A DNA stretch of 17,588 bases, from the NCBI GenBank assembly GCA_964392615.1, contig CAYMRB010000194.1, positions 1 through 17,588 of the forward strand, given 5' to 3'. The DNA comes from CAYMRB01 sp964392615. GTDB lineage: Bacteria; Planctomycetota; UBA8108. The notes under the pieces were generated by a model. It was not told the DNA's origin. It did no database searches and saw nothing but the letters and a program-made list of their open reading frames with translations. This document shows, piece by piece, positions 7,536 through 15,421 of the stretch. Numbering within the stretch: the first letter of the stretch is position 1; the number at the start of each line of letters is the position of its first letter. Both the position numbers and the translations under genes were made by a program.

Positions 7536-10500
7536 TCCTCGCCCTCCTCGTTCGGCGGCTCTCCGGTGTCGAGTCGAGTCTCGACAACGGCCACGTAGAT
7601 TCCCTCGCGACTTACCGGGCAGCAGACGGAAAGCGGGTCCTGCATCAACTCGCATGACGATATGAGCTCGGCCGGCCCGGCCGCATCAGTGTCCCGACGA
7701 AACACTCGGATCGGTCCGTCATCGACCCTCTGCTGCATCCCCTCGCGCACGCGGAGGATCAGGTCGGCGTCGCCGATCGTGTCGCGGTCCGAAAGGACCG
7801 CCACGGCATCCGTCAACGGCGCGAGGTAGTGACCGGCCGCACGGGCATCGTTCTGCGGGAGCCGCGGCATCAGCGCCGGAGTGACGCAGACCTGCGTCGG
7901 CACGGAGACCCCGCTCTCGAAGATCCACGTGTACCGCGAGGGGCTGCGCGGGTCCTCAAGCATCTTCAGGTCGGTGCCGGGCGCCACGAGCGTGTTCGCG
8001 TGCGGCACCCGGAAGAGCTGCAGGAAGACGGCGACATCGTCCGAAACGGCGTTCAACACGGCCAAGTCGGGGAAACCGTCCCCGTTGAAGTCGCCGCGTG
8101 TCGCGGTGTCGGGCGCGATGCTTCCGGTCGTGTGGGTCGCGCCCGCAACGAGACCTTCGACCGAGCCCCGAAACAGGCTGATCGCTCCACCCTCGGGCTG
8201 GATCACGACCAGGTCGAGGAAACCGTCGCCGTCGTAGTCCGCTGTACCGGTAGAGGGGTGACCGCTGACAGCGAGAGGCAGGCGGTCTCTGTTGCGCGGC
8301 GCCACCGGGCCGGCGGGACCGCCGCGGATCAGCGTGAGAGACCCCGACTCGACGGTCACCGCGTCCGGGTAGGCGTCGCCGTCGAAATCGCCGCTGACGA
8401 TCGCGGTCGGATTCTGGCCGGTCGCTAGCCCCCCGACCCGCTCGAGCCCGCCGACCGCAGGCGCCCGCGCGGCCGTGCCGCGGAACCAAGTCGCGCGGTC
8501 CGCAGCCGCGTCGGCAACGATGATGTCGTCGAGCCCGTCGCCGTCGAAGTCGGCCGCCACAATCGCCGACAGTCCCCCGTCCGCAACCGGCCCGGTCTCG
8601 ACCAGCTCGTAGTCCGCCTCGCTCGGCGCTTCGGCACTCTGTCCGGTCAGGACGGTCAGGACGGTCAGTTGCTCTCGAGTTTCTTGGACGCGGTAGAGGA
8701 CCGCGACGTCCTGGTCGCCGTCGCCGTCGAAGTCGCCGCTCGCCATCGCGAGCACCGGCGCCGAGTCCAGTTCGACAGATCGAGCCCGACCGGGAAAGCC
8801 GCCGCCCCCCTGCAGGAAGTCCACGCGCGCTGATCGTCCGAAGCCCACGAGCAGATCGGTCGCGCGGTCGCCGTCGAGGTCCGTTGCGAGAAGCGAGACC
8901 GGGAGATCCCCGCTCAGCTCGACGGCTCGCCCTTCGGAAAGACCGGGGTTTTCTTCGGGACCGCCAGCATGGAGCGTCAGATTGTCCGAGTTCTCGTTGG
9001 CAGCAACGACATCGGGCTGCTTGTCGCCATTGAAATCGCCCAGCGCCATCGAGCTAGGAAACCAGTGCTGGTCACGCGTGTTCGCGGGAATCGGCAACTC
9101 GCGTCCCTCGGCGAACCCGTTCGGCACACCGTTGTGGATCGTGATCCTGCTCTGCTGCTCGGTGCTGGCCGACCCGGCGTTCGCGACCACGAGGTCGTCG
9201 AAGCCGTCGCCGTCGAAGTCGGCGCTGACGGCCGCTCGCGGGCGCCTCCGGGTCGGTCGCGTCGACGTGAACTCGAGCCCGCCGCGTTCTCCGCGCAGGA
9301 ACGTGATGTCGGCCGACTCCGCGTTGGCCACTACGATGTCCGGAACACCGTCGAGGTCGAGGTCCTCGGTGATCGCGACCTGCGGAGAGGCGCCGACCGA
9401 GATCTCGCCAAGCGACGTCAGGCCAACCTTGCCGCCACGGAGGTAGTTCAGGCTATCGGACGCAGCGTTGACCGTGACGACGTCCGTGAAGCCGTCGCCG
9501 TCGTAGTCCGCTGCGACGAGCGCGACCGGACGCTCACCGATATCGATCGGACCGTGTGGGTCGTCGAAGCGCCCGCCCCCGAACCAGAACAGTTCGAACG
9601 ACTCCCGCAAGACGACAGCCAAGTCGATCTCGCCGTCGCCGTTGTAGTCGCCGCTCGCCAACGCACGCGGAAAGCCGTCGGAGCGAGTGTCGGGCAAGGA
9701 CGACGTGCCGTCTGCCGACAGCCCGTCGGGCCCACCACGGAATCGGTGGAGCTGCCCACCGACAGCGTCGGCGACCACCAAATCGTCGCGACTTTCCCCG
9801 GCGACTACGTGCATCGCGATAGCGTGGCACAGACCCGTTTCGTCGATCGGCTGTGCGAGCGAGAGCCCGTGGGCGCCACCGCGACAGAGCATCAGCGTGC
9901 CCGATCCCGCGACCGCCATGACGACATCGGAGAACCCATCCCCGTCGAAGTCCCCGGCGACGGCGATCGATGGTGTCGCGCCGACATCGAAGGCTTCCAT
10001 TCCCGGACAGCGCGGGAGGTCTTCGCCGACCGCTGTCTGCTGACTGACGGCCAGGCCGTTCGCGTCCCGCAGCAGACAGGTGACCGTCCCGTCACCCGCG
10101 TTCACGACGGCGACGTCGAGCCGTCCGTCTCGATTGAAGTCGCCGGTGACTGCCACACGTGGCGATCGGCCGACCGAGATCTCCAGACATCTCGACGTCG
10201 AGAGTCCGGGCGTGTCGCTCTCTGCCGAAGAGCCGCAGAAGACCATCACGCTCTGCGCGAGCTCGTTCACGACCAGCACGTCGTCGGCCGGGTCGCCGGC
10301 GAAGTCGCCGCACACGAGCACGCGCGGTACGTGTCGCGGGCCGATGNNNNNNNNNNATCGTCAGCGGCTCGCGCGGAAAACTCGCGTGAGCCGCGAACAC
10401 ACTCAGCGTGCCGTCCGTGCGGTTCGCCACGACGAGAGCGCGGCCGGCGCCGAAGTCGCCCACCGCCATCGCGACGGGACGCTGGCCGACCGGTGCGCTC

Positions 10501-11828
10501 CGAGCTTCGGAAAGCCCCGCGAGGAAGAGCGCCGGGACTGTCTTCACGATCTCGTCGTCGCATTCGCGATCGAAAGCGCGGAAGACCACCTGCACGTCGC
10601 CGCGAGGGTCCATCGATGCGAGATCCAGCAGGAAGCGTCCCGCAGCGGGAGCCGACGAAGTACTCTCGAAGGAGCGGCCATCCGAGGACGCGGACGGGAA
10701 CTCGTTCGCCGGAAGGAGCGGATTGTAAGGGTCGCTAGCATCGAGGTCGACCCGGACGTCAAACTCGACGCGGTTTCCGTTCCGATCCGACAGGTTGTAG
10801 TCGAATGCCACGATTCCGCTGCGGAGAAGGACGGGATCGAGCACCTCGAGTCGCGGCCTCTCGTTGCGAGGGAATCGACCCTTGACCGTGCCCTCGGCCT
10901 TCTCCGGTTCGCCCTCGTGGTCGAAGATCTCGAAATGTACCTGAACGTGGCCGTCAAATCCCGGCTGGCTGAGCACTTCGAGCTCGGGGACGTCGAGCGC
11001 CGACGCGGCGAAGCCAAAGGTCGCGGGAGCACCGCCTTCAACATGGGAGCGGCTCGAAAACCGCGTGCCCTCAAGAAGATAGTCAGGCAGTCGGACAGGA
11101 TCGACGGAGTCGAACGAGTCGGGACCGGCAGCACCCTCGCCAACTCCGGACTCGCAATCCGGGGCAAACGGGTTCTCGAGCACTCGGACCTCCACAGGTC
11201 CGAGACGGACGTCGTCCCCCTCCTCGTCGATCACGACGAACGAAACCTGGATGAGATCTTCCCGCGTCGTCATGGTCACGCCGCTTGCACCCAGACGTAC
11301 CGGCGTGTTGCCGGCACGTACCCGCTGCTGCCGCAACGGACTTCCAGGTACGCCGTTCTGAAACGGCGTCACGATGATGTCGACGAAGGTCGCTCGCCCG
11401 TCGAGATCGTGCTCGGCATCCCACGTCACGTTCAACTGTCCGTCGCTGATCGGTACCGGCTGCTGCTCGACGTAACGAAGCGTGGCGGGCTGTACGGTCG
11501 GCGTGCTCGCTGTCAAAGCCGTCTCCGACTCGACGAACTCGACCGTCGCGGTCAGCTCCCCGCCCCCAACGCTCGATATGTCGGCGGAAATCTCCAGGAG
11601 ATCGGGACTGCGGACCTGATTGACGGAGAGGCTCTGCACCGTCGCGGGTTGAACGGACGGTCCGCGCGCAACATCGTCTCCCTCGAGCGCGACCACGATG
11701 ATCACGACGGACGCGACGTAGCAGCCGGTAAGCTGAGTCAACACCACCCCGAGCATCAACAACGAGGCGAGCAGCCGCCCGGAGAAGCCAAGCGAGCGAG
11801 CGGATGAGAGCCTTGTGCGCATACTCAA
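7532..11828 (-). CDS. Giant FG-GAP/VCBS beta-propeller lipoprotein, crossing a scaffold gap
   Basis: The N-terminus (RLLASLLMLGVVLTQLTGC) is a type II signal peptide with its lipid Cys at residue 36. About 400 residues of beta-sandwich sequence follow, then about 16 FG-GAP-like repeats with calcium-loop cores such as GDFNRDGRLDVAVVN, ADYDGDGFTDVVTVN and ADFDGDGFDDLVVAN. The repeats suggest one or two integrin-alpha-like propellers. A C-terminal domain of about 140 residues with several Cys ends in NEEGEE. The ten Ns at 10347-10356 break the frame. Joining the flanks directly restores it (PLTI-IGPRHV) and gives 4287 coding bases, exactly 1429 codons with the stop. Two starts are possible: TTG at 11828, 7 bases from GGAGG (11836-11840), or ATG at 11822, 13 bases away. 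Family members act in surface adhesion or ligand binding; here the protein may be the surface sensor of the kinase module. Confidence 0.88.
8645..8668. repeat. Short tandem repeat of a 9-base unit
   Basis: GGTCAGGAC occurs twice in tandem, followed by a partial third copy, GGTCAG. It lies in frame in the propeller lipoprotein and codes for LTVLTVLTG. Copy-number change would keep the frame. Confidence 0.85.
10347..10356. other. Scaffold gap of ten Ns
   Basis: The unknown bases sit in the first part of the propeller array. Reading on both sides is clean FG-GAP protein, and a true length of zero (or any multiple of three) gives one frame, so the stated ten is arbitrary. Confidence 0.95.
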
Positions 11829-11835
11829 CGAATCA

Positions 11836-11840
11836 CCTCC
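11836..11840 (-). promoter_or_regulatory. Ribosome binding site of the propeller lipoprotein
   Basis: GGAGG, within GGGGAGGTGA on the minus strand, lies 7 bases before TTG 11828 and 13 before ATG 11822. Its spacing favours the TTG by the usual 5-9 base rule, although ATG is the commoner codon. Either start leaves the signal peptide intact. Confidence 0.65.
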
Positions 11841-12098
11841 CCGGAGATCCGGCTGCCGCCCGGGTGGTCGCGGACGGTCAACAGCACCAAACCGTCGCGC
11901 CTATGTACTCCCCGAACGACGGCCCCTGACAGACCGCCTGGAACGATACACCCTTTGCGCCTGGGATGGTATTCGATGCGTCTCACCGAGAGAAGCGTCT
12001 TTCAAACGTGTGGACTCGACAGCCCGACACTCGGACCGTCCGTTTGAGTCAGCGAAGAAGCGCGAGCGTTGTGACGAGGATTCTCAGAATTCGCTCAC

Positions 12099-12113
12099 CG
12101 GCCGAAACGGCCG
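12099..12113 (-). terminator. Possible weak hairpin after the FHA gene
   Basis: CGGCCG, a loop of AAA, and CGGCCG form a perfect 6-base GC stem that starts 3 bases past the FHA stop codon. No T-run follows on the minus strand, so it is a weak candidate. It could instead be an mRNA end-stabilising structure or chance. Confidence 0.3.
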
Positions 12114-12116
12114 TCG

Positions 12117-12644
12117 TCAGAACGCCACCTCCACCGTCTGCCGGCTCTTGCCGCCGGGGAGAATCCACAGCTCGAACTCCGAGCGGGCGAAGCGGACACG
12201 GTCACCGTGGCGCACCCGACATGTGTCAACCCGCCGATCGTTGACGAACGTGCCGTTCATGGATTCGCAGTCCGTTAGCGTCATCTGGCCCGAAGCTCCC
12301 GCCAGGGGAACCTCGATGCGAGCGTGACGGAATGAGATCTCGGGACGGTCGATCGTGATCTCGGCATCAGACGCAGCACCGATCTCGGTGACGCCCGGAA
12401 ACACCTCGTGTCGGGTGGCCTCGTCGGCGAGAGAGACGAGCATCGCGACGGGCTCCAACGGAGCGCCGAAGTGGATCGAGTGACACCACCGGATGCCATC
12501 AGCGAGTTGCGGATGCTCGCGACAGAATCCGGCGAGATCGATCTCTTCGCCGGCCTGTCGACGGCGGAGAAACTCGGCGAACAGCTTCTCCGCGGGCGCG
12601 CGATCACGACTGTCGCTCTCGGAGTCCCGATTCGACGCCTTCAA
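12117..12644 (-). CDS. FHA domain protein paired with the ECF sigma factor
   Basis: A 175-residue cytoplasmic protein. Residues 18-58 (EKLFAEFLRRRQAGEEIDLAGF, then CREHPQLADGIRW) match a helical segment often seen at the N-terminus of planctomycete kinases. Residues 65-165 form an FHA domain with S104-x-x-H107 and N130-G131-T132. The GR arginine is replaced by Ala90, as a similar change occurs in the other FHA protein here. I choose the TTG at 12644: GAGG (12651-12654) is 6 bases upstream and the start overlaps the sigma stop as TTGA. The open frame running back to 12767 would overlap the sigma gene by over 100 bases. FHA domains read phosphothreonine, so the protein may link kinase output to the sigma factor it is coupled to; this is inference. 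Confidence 0.85.
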   Translation of the reverse strand: MKASNRDSESDSRDRAPAEKLFAEFLRRRQAGEEIDLAGFCREHPQLADGIRWCHSIHFGAPLEPVAMLVSLADEATRHEVFPGVTEIGAASDAEITIDRPEISFRHARIEVPLAGASGQMTLTDCESMNGTFVNDRRVDTCRVRHGDRVRFARSEFELWILPGGKSRQTVEVAF

Positions 12645-13261
12645 GTCGAGCCTCGTTCGGAGTCGAGCAAGGTCCGGAGCCGCCCCTGCACTCGTGAGAA
12701 CGCCTGACGCGCGTTGACCTCGGTAATCCCGAGTCGGGTCGCGATGTCCGCGTACGGCATCTCGCACAGGCGACGGAGCACGAAGAGTTCGCGCTGGTGG
12801 GCTTCGAGCTCGAGGAGCGCGGCCTCGATCCGTTCCTCGAGTTCGTGTACGCGCGCGAGCTGCGACGGCGAGGGCTCCTTGCCTGCCAACGCAGTGCTGA
12901 GGAGTGCCTCACGCTGGCGGCCGCCGCCGTGCTTTCTCGCGTCCAGCTTGCGCGCGAGGTCGGCGAGCTGGCAACGGACGCTGGTCGCCAGCCAGTCGCG
13001 AAAGGCGCTGTCGCTTCTCGCCTCGAACCGGTCCAGGTCGCGGTGAGCCTTGAGGAGAACGTCCTGCGCGATATCGTCGATCTCCACGAAGTCGCGCAGG
13101 CGCTTCCCCATGCGGAGGGCAACGATCTGGCGTACTCGCGGCAGGTGCCGAGAGAACAGCTCTTCCGCGGCAAGTCGATCCCCGCTCCTGACCGCCAGGA
13201 TGAGATCGACCGTGGGAACGGCCTGACGAGTGAGTGGCGGATCTCGATCTGCGCGCGTCAC
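12641..13261 (-). CDS. ECF-type RNA polymerase sigma-70 factor, planctomycete style
   Basis: A 206-residue sigma factor with region 2 at about 20-110 (VDLILAVRSGD, EELFSRHLPRV, FVEIDDIAQDVLLKAHRDL, AFRDWLATSVRCQLADLAR) and region 4 at about 140-203 (ALLELEAHQRELFVLRRL, YADIATRLGITEVNARQAFSRV). This is the normal two-domain ECF plan without the linker region 3. The GTG at 13261 is chosen because GGGGAG (13270-13275) lies 8 bases upstream and sequence before it is Arg/Ser-rich. No anti-sigma factor is encoded next to it; the partner gene is an FHA protein. ECF factors beside Ser/Thr kinases are known to be controlled by phosphorylation in some groups. Here the acidic region 2.2 (EIDDIAQD) is intact, unlike in those kinase-activated factors where it is neutral. 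Confidence 0.92.
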   Translation of the reverse strand: MTRADRDPPLTRQAVPTVDLILAVRSGDRLAAEELFSRHLPRVRQIVALRMGKRLRDFVEIDDIAQDVLLKAHRDLDRFEARSDSAFRDWLATSVRCQLADLARKLDARKHGGGRQREALLSTALAGKEPSPSQLARVHELEERIEAALLELEAHQRELFVLRRLCEMPYADIATRLGITEVNARQAFSRVQGRLRTLLDSERGST

Positions 13262-13269
13262 CGTAGTGG

Positions 13270-13275
13270 CTCCCC
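13270..13275 (-). promoter_or_regulatory. Ribosome binding site of the sigma factor
   Basis: GGGGAG on the minus strand, 8 bases before the GTG at 13261. It decides for a 206-residue protein, the usual ECF length, against the 300-residue open frame that runs to 13543. Confidence 0.7.
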
Positions 13276-13532
13276 GATCTGGACCTCCCTGGCTGCCGCG
13301 GCAGTCAGCAATCTGCCGCTCCGACGGTGGACCGTATCGTACGACAACTCCACACGCGACGCGACCCTTCGCCGATCGCCGTGCCGGCCGGGACCACCGC
13401 GATCGGCACGTGGCAGACCGCCGCCCGAGAAAATCCCGGGAACTCGTGTCACAGCCCGACGCGACGCTCGCTTTCCCTCCCGTAGCGCGCGTCACAAGTT
13501 GGTTTCTCGGTCGAATTCTCGGGCCTCCAATC
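13276..13532. other. Divergent intergenic region between the sigma and hydrolase genes
   Basis: The sigma gene and the GDSL hydrolase are transcribed away from each other from this stretch, so it should hold both promoters. No good -35/-10 pair was found for either. It contains an inverted repeat CGTGCCG/CGGCACG (13380-13386 and 13404-13410, 17 bases apart) and an 8-base palindrome TCGTACGA (13338-13345), possible operator-like elements with weak support. Confidence 0.4.
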
Positions 13533-13537
13533 AGGAG
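13533..13537 (+). promoter_or_regulatory. Ribosome binding site of the GDSL hydrolase
   Basis: AGGAG with an 8-base spacer to the ATG at 13546. It confirms that start. Confidence 0.75.
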
Positions 13538-13545
13538 CAACACTC

Positions 13546-14733
13546 ATGGACCTCTCGAATCTCGCGATCTTCTCAAGGCGCTCGACCTGCTCGCGTCTCT
13601 CGTCCCGACTCTTCGTTCTGACGTCGATCGCCGCGTTGGTCGGCGCACCGGTCTCGGCATCGTCCGTGGAGCCGAGTGCTGTCGTCGCATTCGGTGACAG
13701 TCTGTCAGACAACGGCAATCTTCACGCCGCCACGGCCTATCCGCCGGCGCCGTACTTCGAGGGCCGGTTCTCGAACGGGCCAGTGTGGGTCGAGGGGCTG
13801 GTGGAGGAGCTCGACCTCGCGTCGCAACAGCTGATCGACTTCGCCGTTGGAGGAGCGACGTCCGGACGCGACAACGTGGCGGTCCCGGAGGCGGGCGGAC
13901 TCCTCGACCAAATCGATCGGTTCGTCGCGCTCGAGCTGCCGGCGGATCCGAACAGACTGTACGTCGTGTGGATCGGCGCCAATGACCTGATGGTTCCCGG
14001 GGTGAACCCCGAGGAGGCAATCGGCACGGCCATGCAGAACATCGCCACGGCGATGACGGCGCTCGTTCAGAGCGGTGCGACGCGAATCCTCGTCCCGAAC
14101 CTGCCGAACCTCGGCCGGGTGCCGGAGATCATCGAAACGGGTGAGGCGACCGTGATCGAAGGAGCGGCGATGCTGACGGTGGGATTCAACCGAGCGCTCG
14201 ACGCGACGCTCGACGGGATCGAGACCGCGCTGCCGGTCGAGATCGTTCGCTTCGACGTCTTCGCGGTGCTGGAAGAGGTGGTCGCCGACCCCGGGGCAGC
14301 GGGTTTCGACAACGTCACGGAGCGGTGCCTCGCGGTCGACTTGACGAGCCTGTGCGAGGAGGCGGACGGGCACCTCTTCTGGGACGGGATCCACCCGTCC
14401 GCTGCCGGACACCGGCTCCTCGCCGAGCGGGCGAAGGACGTCGTGTGTCCGGAGCCCGTCTTCCTTCGCGCCGACGCCAACAGCGACGGAGCCGTCGATC
14501 AGGCCGACGCGGTGACGGTGCTGAGCTGGTTGTTCCTCGGTGGCGAGGTTCCGGCGTGCCACGCCGCCGCGGACGCGAACGGCGACGCTTCGATCGACGT
14601 CTCGGACGCCACCTACGTGCTCAACCACCTATACCTCGGCGGGCGGGCGCCCGCGGCACCATTCCCGGAGTGCGGCCCTTCGGACAGCGCGTCGGACGCG
14701 GCGTACGGATGCGCCGCAACGGCGTGCGAATGA
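13546..14733 (+). CDS. Secreted GDSL/SGNH esterase or lipase with dockerin-like tail
   Basis: A 395-residue exported ester hydrolase. The signal peptide ends near VGAPVSASS (residues 32-40). The SGNH blocks are in order: FGDSLSDNGN (nucleophile Ser52), GGATSG (102-107, oxyanion Gly), GANDL (144-148, oxyanion Asn146) and WDGIHPSAAGH (Asp280 and His283, completing the triad). All catalytic residues are present. The spacing and the SDNGN form are those of the plant GDSL-lipase/thermolabile-haemolysin group, which cleaves lipid or carbohydrate esters; the substrate cannot be read from sequence. After residue 307 come two calcium-loop repeats (DANSDGAVDQADAV with WLFLGG; DANGDASIDVSDAT with HLYLGG) and a tail CGPSD...YGC...C. 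This C-terminal plan is shared with the 392-residue protein of the kinase cluster. The gene ends before a strong hairpin. Confidence 0.93.
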   Translation: MDLSNLAIFSRRSTCSRLSSRLFVLTSIAALVGAPVSASSVEPSAVVAFGDSLSDNGNLHAATAYPPAPYFEGRFSNGPVWVEGLVEELDLASQQLIDFAVGGATSGRDNVAVPEAGGLLDQIDRFVALELPADPNRLYVVWIGANDLMVPGVNPEEAIGTAMQNIATAMTALVQSGATRILVPNLPNLGRVPEIIETGEATVIEGAAMLTVGFNRALDATLDGIETALPVEIVRFDVFAVLEEVVADPGAAGFDNVTERCLAVDLTSLCEEADGHLFWDGIHPSAAGHRLLAERAKDVVCPEPVFLRADANSDGAVDQADAVTVLSWLFLGGEVPACHAAADANGDASIDVSDATYVLNHLYLGGRAPAAPFPECGPSDSASDAAYGCAATACE

Positions 14734-14773
14734 CGCGGCGGACTTGAAACCCGCGGAACGACGCACGCACGAG

Positions 14774-14815
14774 ACGGCCGCCGCGCCCGGAGGGAGTTCC
14801 GGACACGGCGGCCGT
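14774..14815 (+). terminator. Two-tier hairpin after the GDSL hydrolase
   Basis: A perfect 10-base stem, ACGGCCGCCG (14774-14783) with CGGCGGCCGT (14806-14815), encloses a second stem CCGGA/TCCGG (14787-14791 and 14798-14802). It starts about 40 bases after the stop. No T-run follows, so it may terminate inefficiently or work in another way, but its position and strength fit a transcript end. Confidence 0.55.
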
Positions 14816-14819
14816 ACTG

Positions 14820-15020
14820 TTGGCGCAATGGGCGATCAAAATCATCTCACGTCTGACGTTCGTCTGTGTAGGATACTCGCAGTCGAATACGACGAACCTG
14901 CCCAGCTATCCGTCAGGACCTTTTGGACTTTTCGAACGAGTTCTCGTCACCCCGGGCAGGGCCCGGTCCGGAGTTTGGCTTCCGGGTCGTCGGCCGATCA
15001 TAGGGGCTCTCGAGCGACGG
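14820..15020. other. Intergenic stretch with no gene seen
   Basis: Short open frames are present on both strands, but none looks like protein. GC content appears lower than in the neighbouring genes. Together with the integrase remnant that follows, this suggests decayed mobile or inserted DNA. Confidence 0.4.
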
Positions 15021-15022
15021 GA

Positions 15023-15307
15023 TTACTGCTCGCCGAAGTCCAGGCACCTCGTGCGGCTCGTGAACGTCGCTGCCCCCCTTGCGTCGTATTCGGCTTCAGT
15101 TGACCTCCGCGGCAAGAGCTGTGAGGCGGACACCTTCCACGCGAGAATCCTGCGAGTGAAGTTGTCGATCACCGCATGAAGATAGGCCCGGCTTCCGTCA
15201 AGGAGACGGATCGCAGCACGGCGAGTTACACCTCCAGTCGAAGCGTCACTGATTTTGGCCGACCGGATCAGGCAACGGGCCTCGCGGTCGATCTCGACGA
15301 CGGCCAT
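15023..15307 (-). pseudogene. Remnant of a DDE integrase/transposase (rve core)
   Basis: On the minus strand, 15211-15131 codes for IRLLDGSRAYLHAVIDNFTR followed by RILAWKV. This is a close match to the part of the integrase core just after the first catalytic Asp in many bacterial insertion-sequence transposases. On both sides the frame turns into unrelated sequence. The expected W-H-x-D motif before it is replaced by WRCNSPCC-like sequence in another frame, and the second Asp and the Glu regions are absent. The element is dead and heavily truncated. No terminal inverted repeats or target duplications could be picked out. Confidence 0.65.
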
Positions 15308-15347
15308 GGCCTACGGCCGGTCTCTCTGCGACCGCGTGCGTCGTCCC

Positions 15348-15376
15348 TTGAGAGAATCGACCGTACCACCGATGAT
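15348..15376 (+). promoter_or_regulatory. Possible sigma-70 promoter of the alpha/beta hydrolase
   Basis: TTGAGA (15348-15353, five of six matches to TTGACA) lies 17 bases before GATGAT (15371-15376, four of six to TATAAT). It would start transcription about 40 bases before the ATG at 15422. The match is moderate and the lineage's promoter rules are not known to me. Confidence 0.3.
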
Positions 15377-15408
15377 CGATGATCTTCCTGGCCGCGACGC
15401 GTCGACAC

Positions 15409-15415
15409 GGAGGAG
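15409..15415 (+). promoter_or_regulatory. Strong ribosome binding site before 15422
   Basis: GGAGGAG sits 6 bases before the ATG at 15422. It argues for that start although the signal peptide-like segment begins only about 55 residues later. Confidence 0.75.
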
Positions 15416-15421
15416 ACGAGC

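Larger units (their letters stand above)
8060..10480 (-). repeat. FG-GAP coding repeat array
   Basis: A short motif coding for D-F/Y-D-G-D-G recurs at roughly 140-190 base intervals, visible on the plus strand as variants of ccgtcgccgtcgaagtc (for example near 8222, 8534, 8724, 9203, 9492, 9640). The repeats are diverged between cores, so this is an old protein repeat and not a recent DNA amplification. Such repeats make short-read assembly difficult, which may explain the gap at 10347. Confidence 0.8.
11829..12116. other. Intergenic region between the FHA gene and the propeller gene
   Basis: These 288 bases contain no credible gene. They split the cluster into a sigma/FHA pair and a four-gene envelope block that share one direction, so they probably carry the promoter of the block. 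I could not find a convincing -35/-10 pair. The only structures seen are the ribosome binding site at the left end and a small hairpin at the right end. Confidence 0.5.

Noticed and set aside
8060..10480. Regularly spaced similar DNA motifs as a CRISPR array
   Set aside because: The motif is a coding repeat in frame within one protein, the intervals are 140 bases or more and vary, and no cas gene is near.
8969..11807. Very long plus-strand open frames (575 and 589 codons) opposite the propeller lipoprotein
   Set aside because: They are antisense frames of a GC-rich gene with repeated Asp/Gly codons. The translations are Arg/Asp/Val-rich without domains, while the minus strand has a signal peptide and clear FG-GAP repeats.
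13262..13543. N-terminal extension of the sigma factor to 300 residues
   Set aside because: The extra 94 residues are Arg/Ser/Gly-rich, would cover the whole divergent promoter region, and a GTG with a good Shine-Dalgarno gives the normal ECF length.
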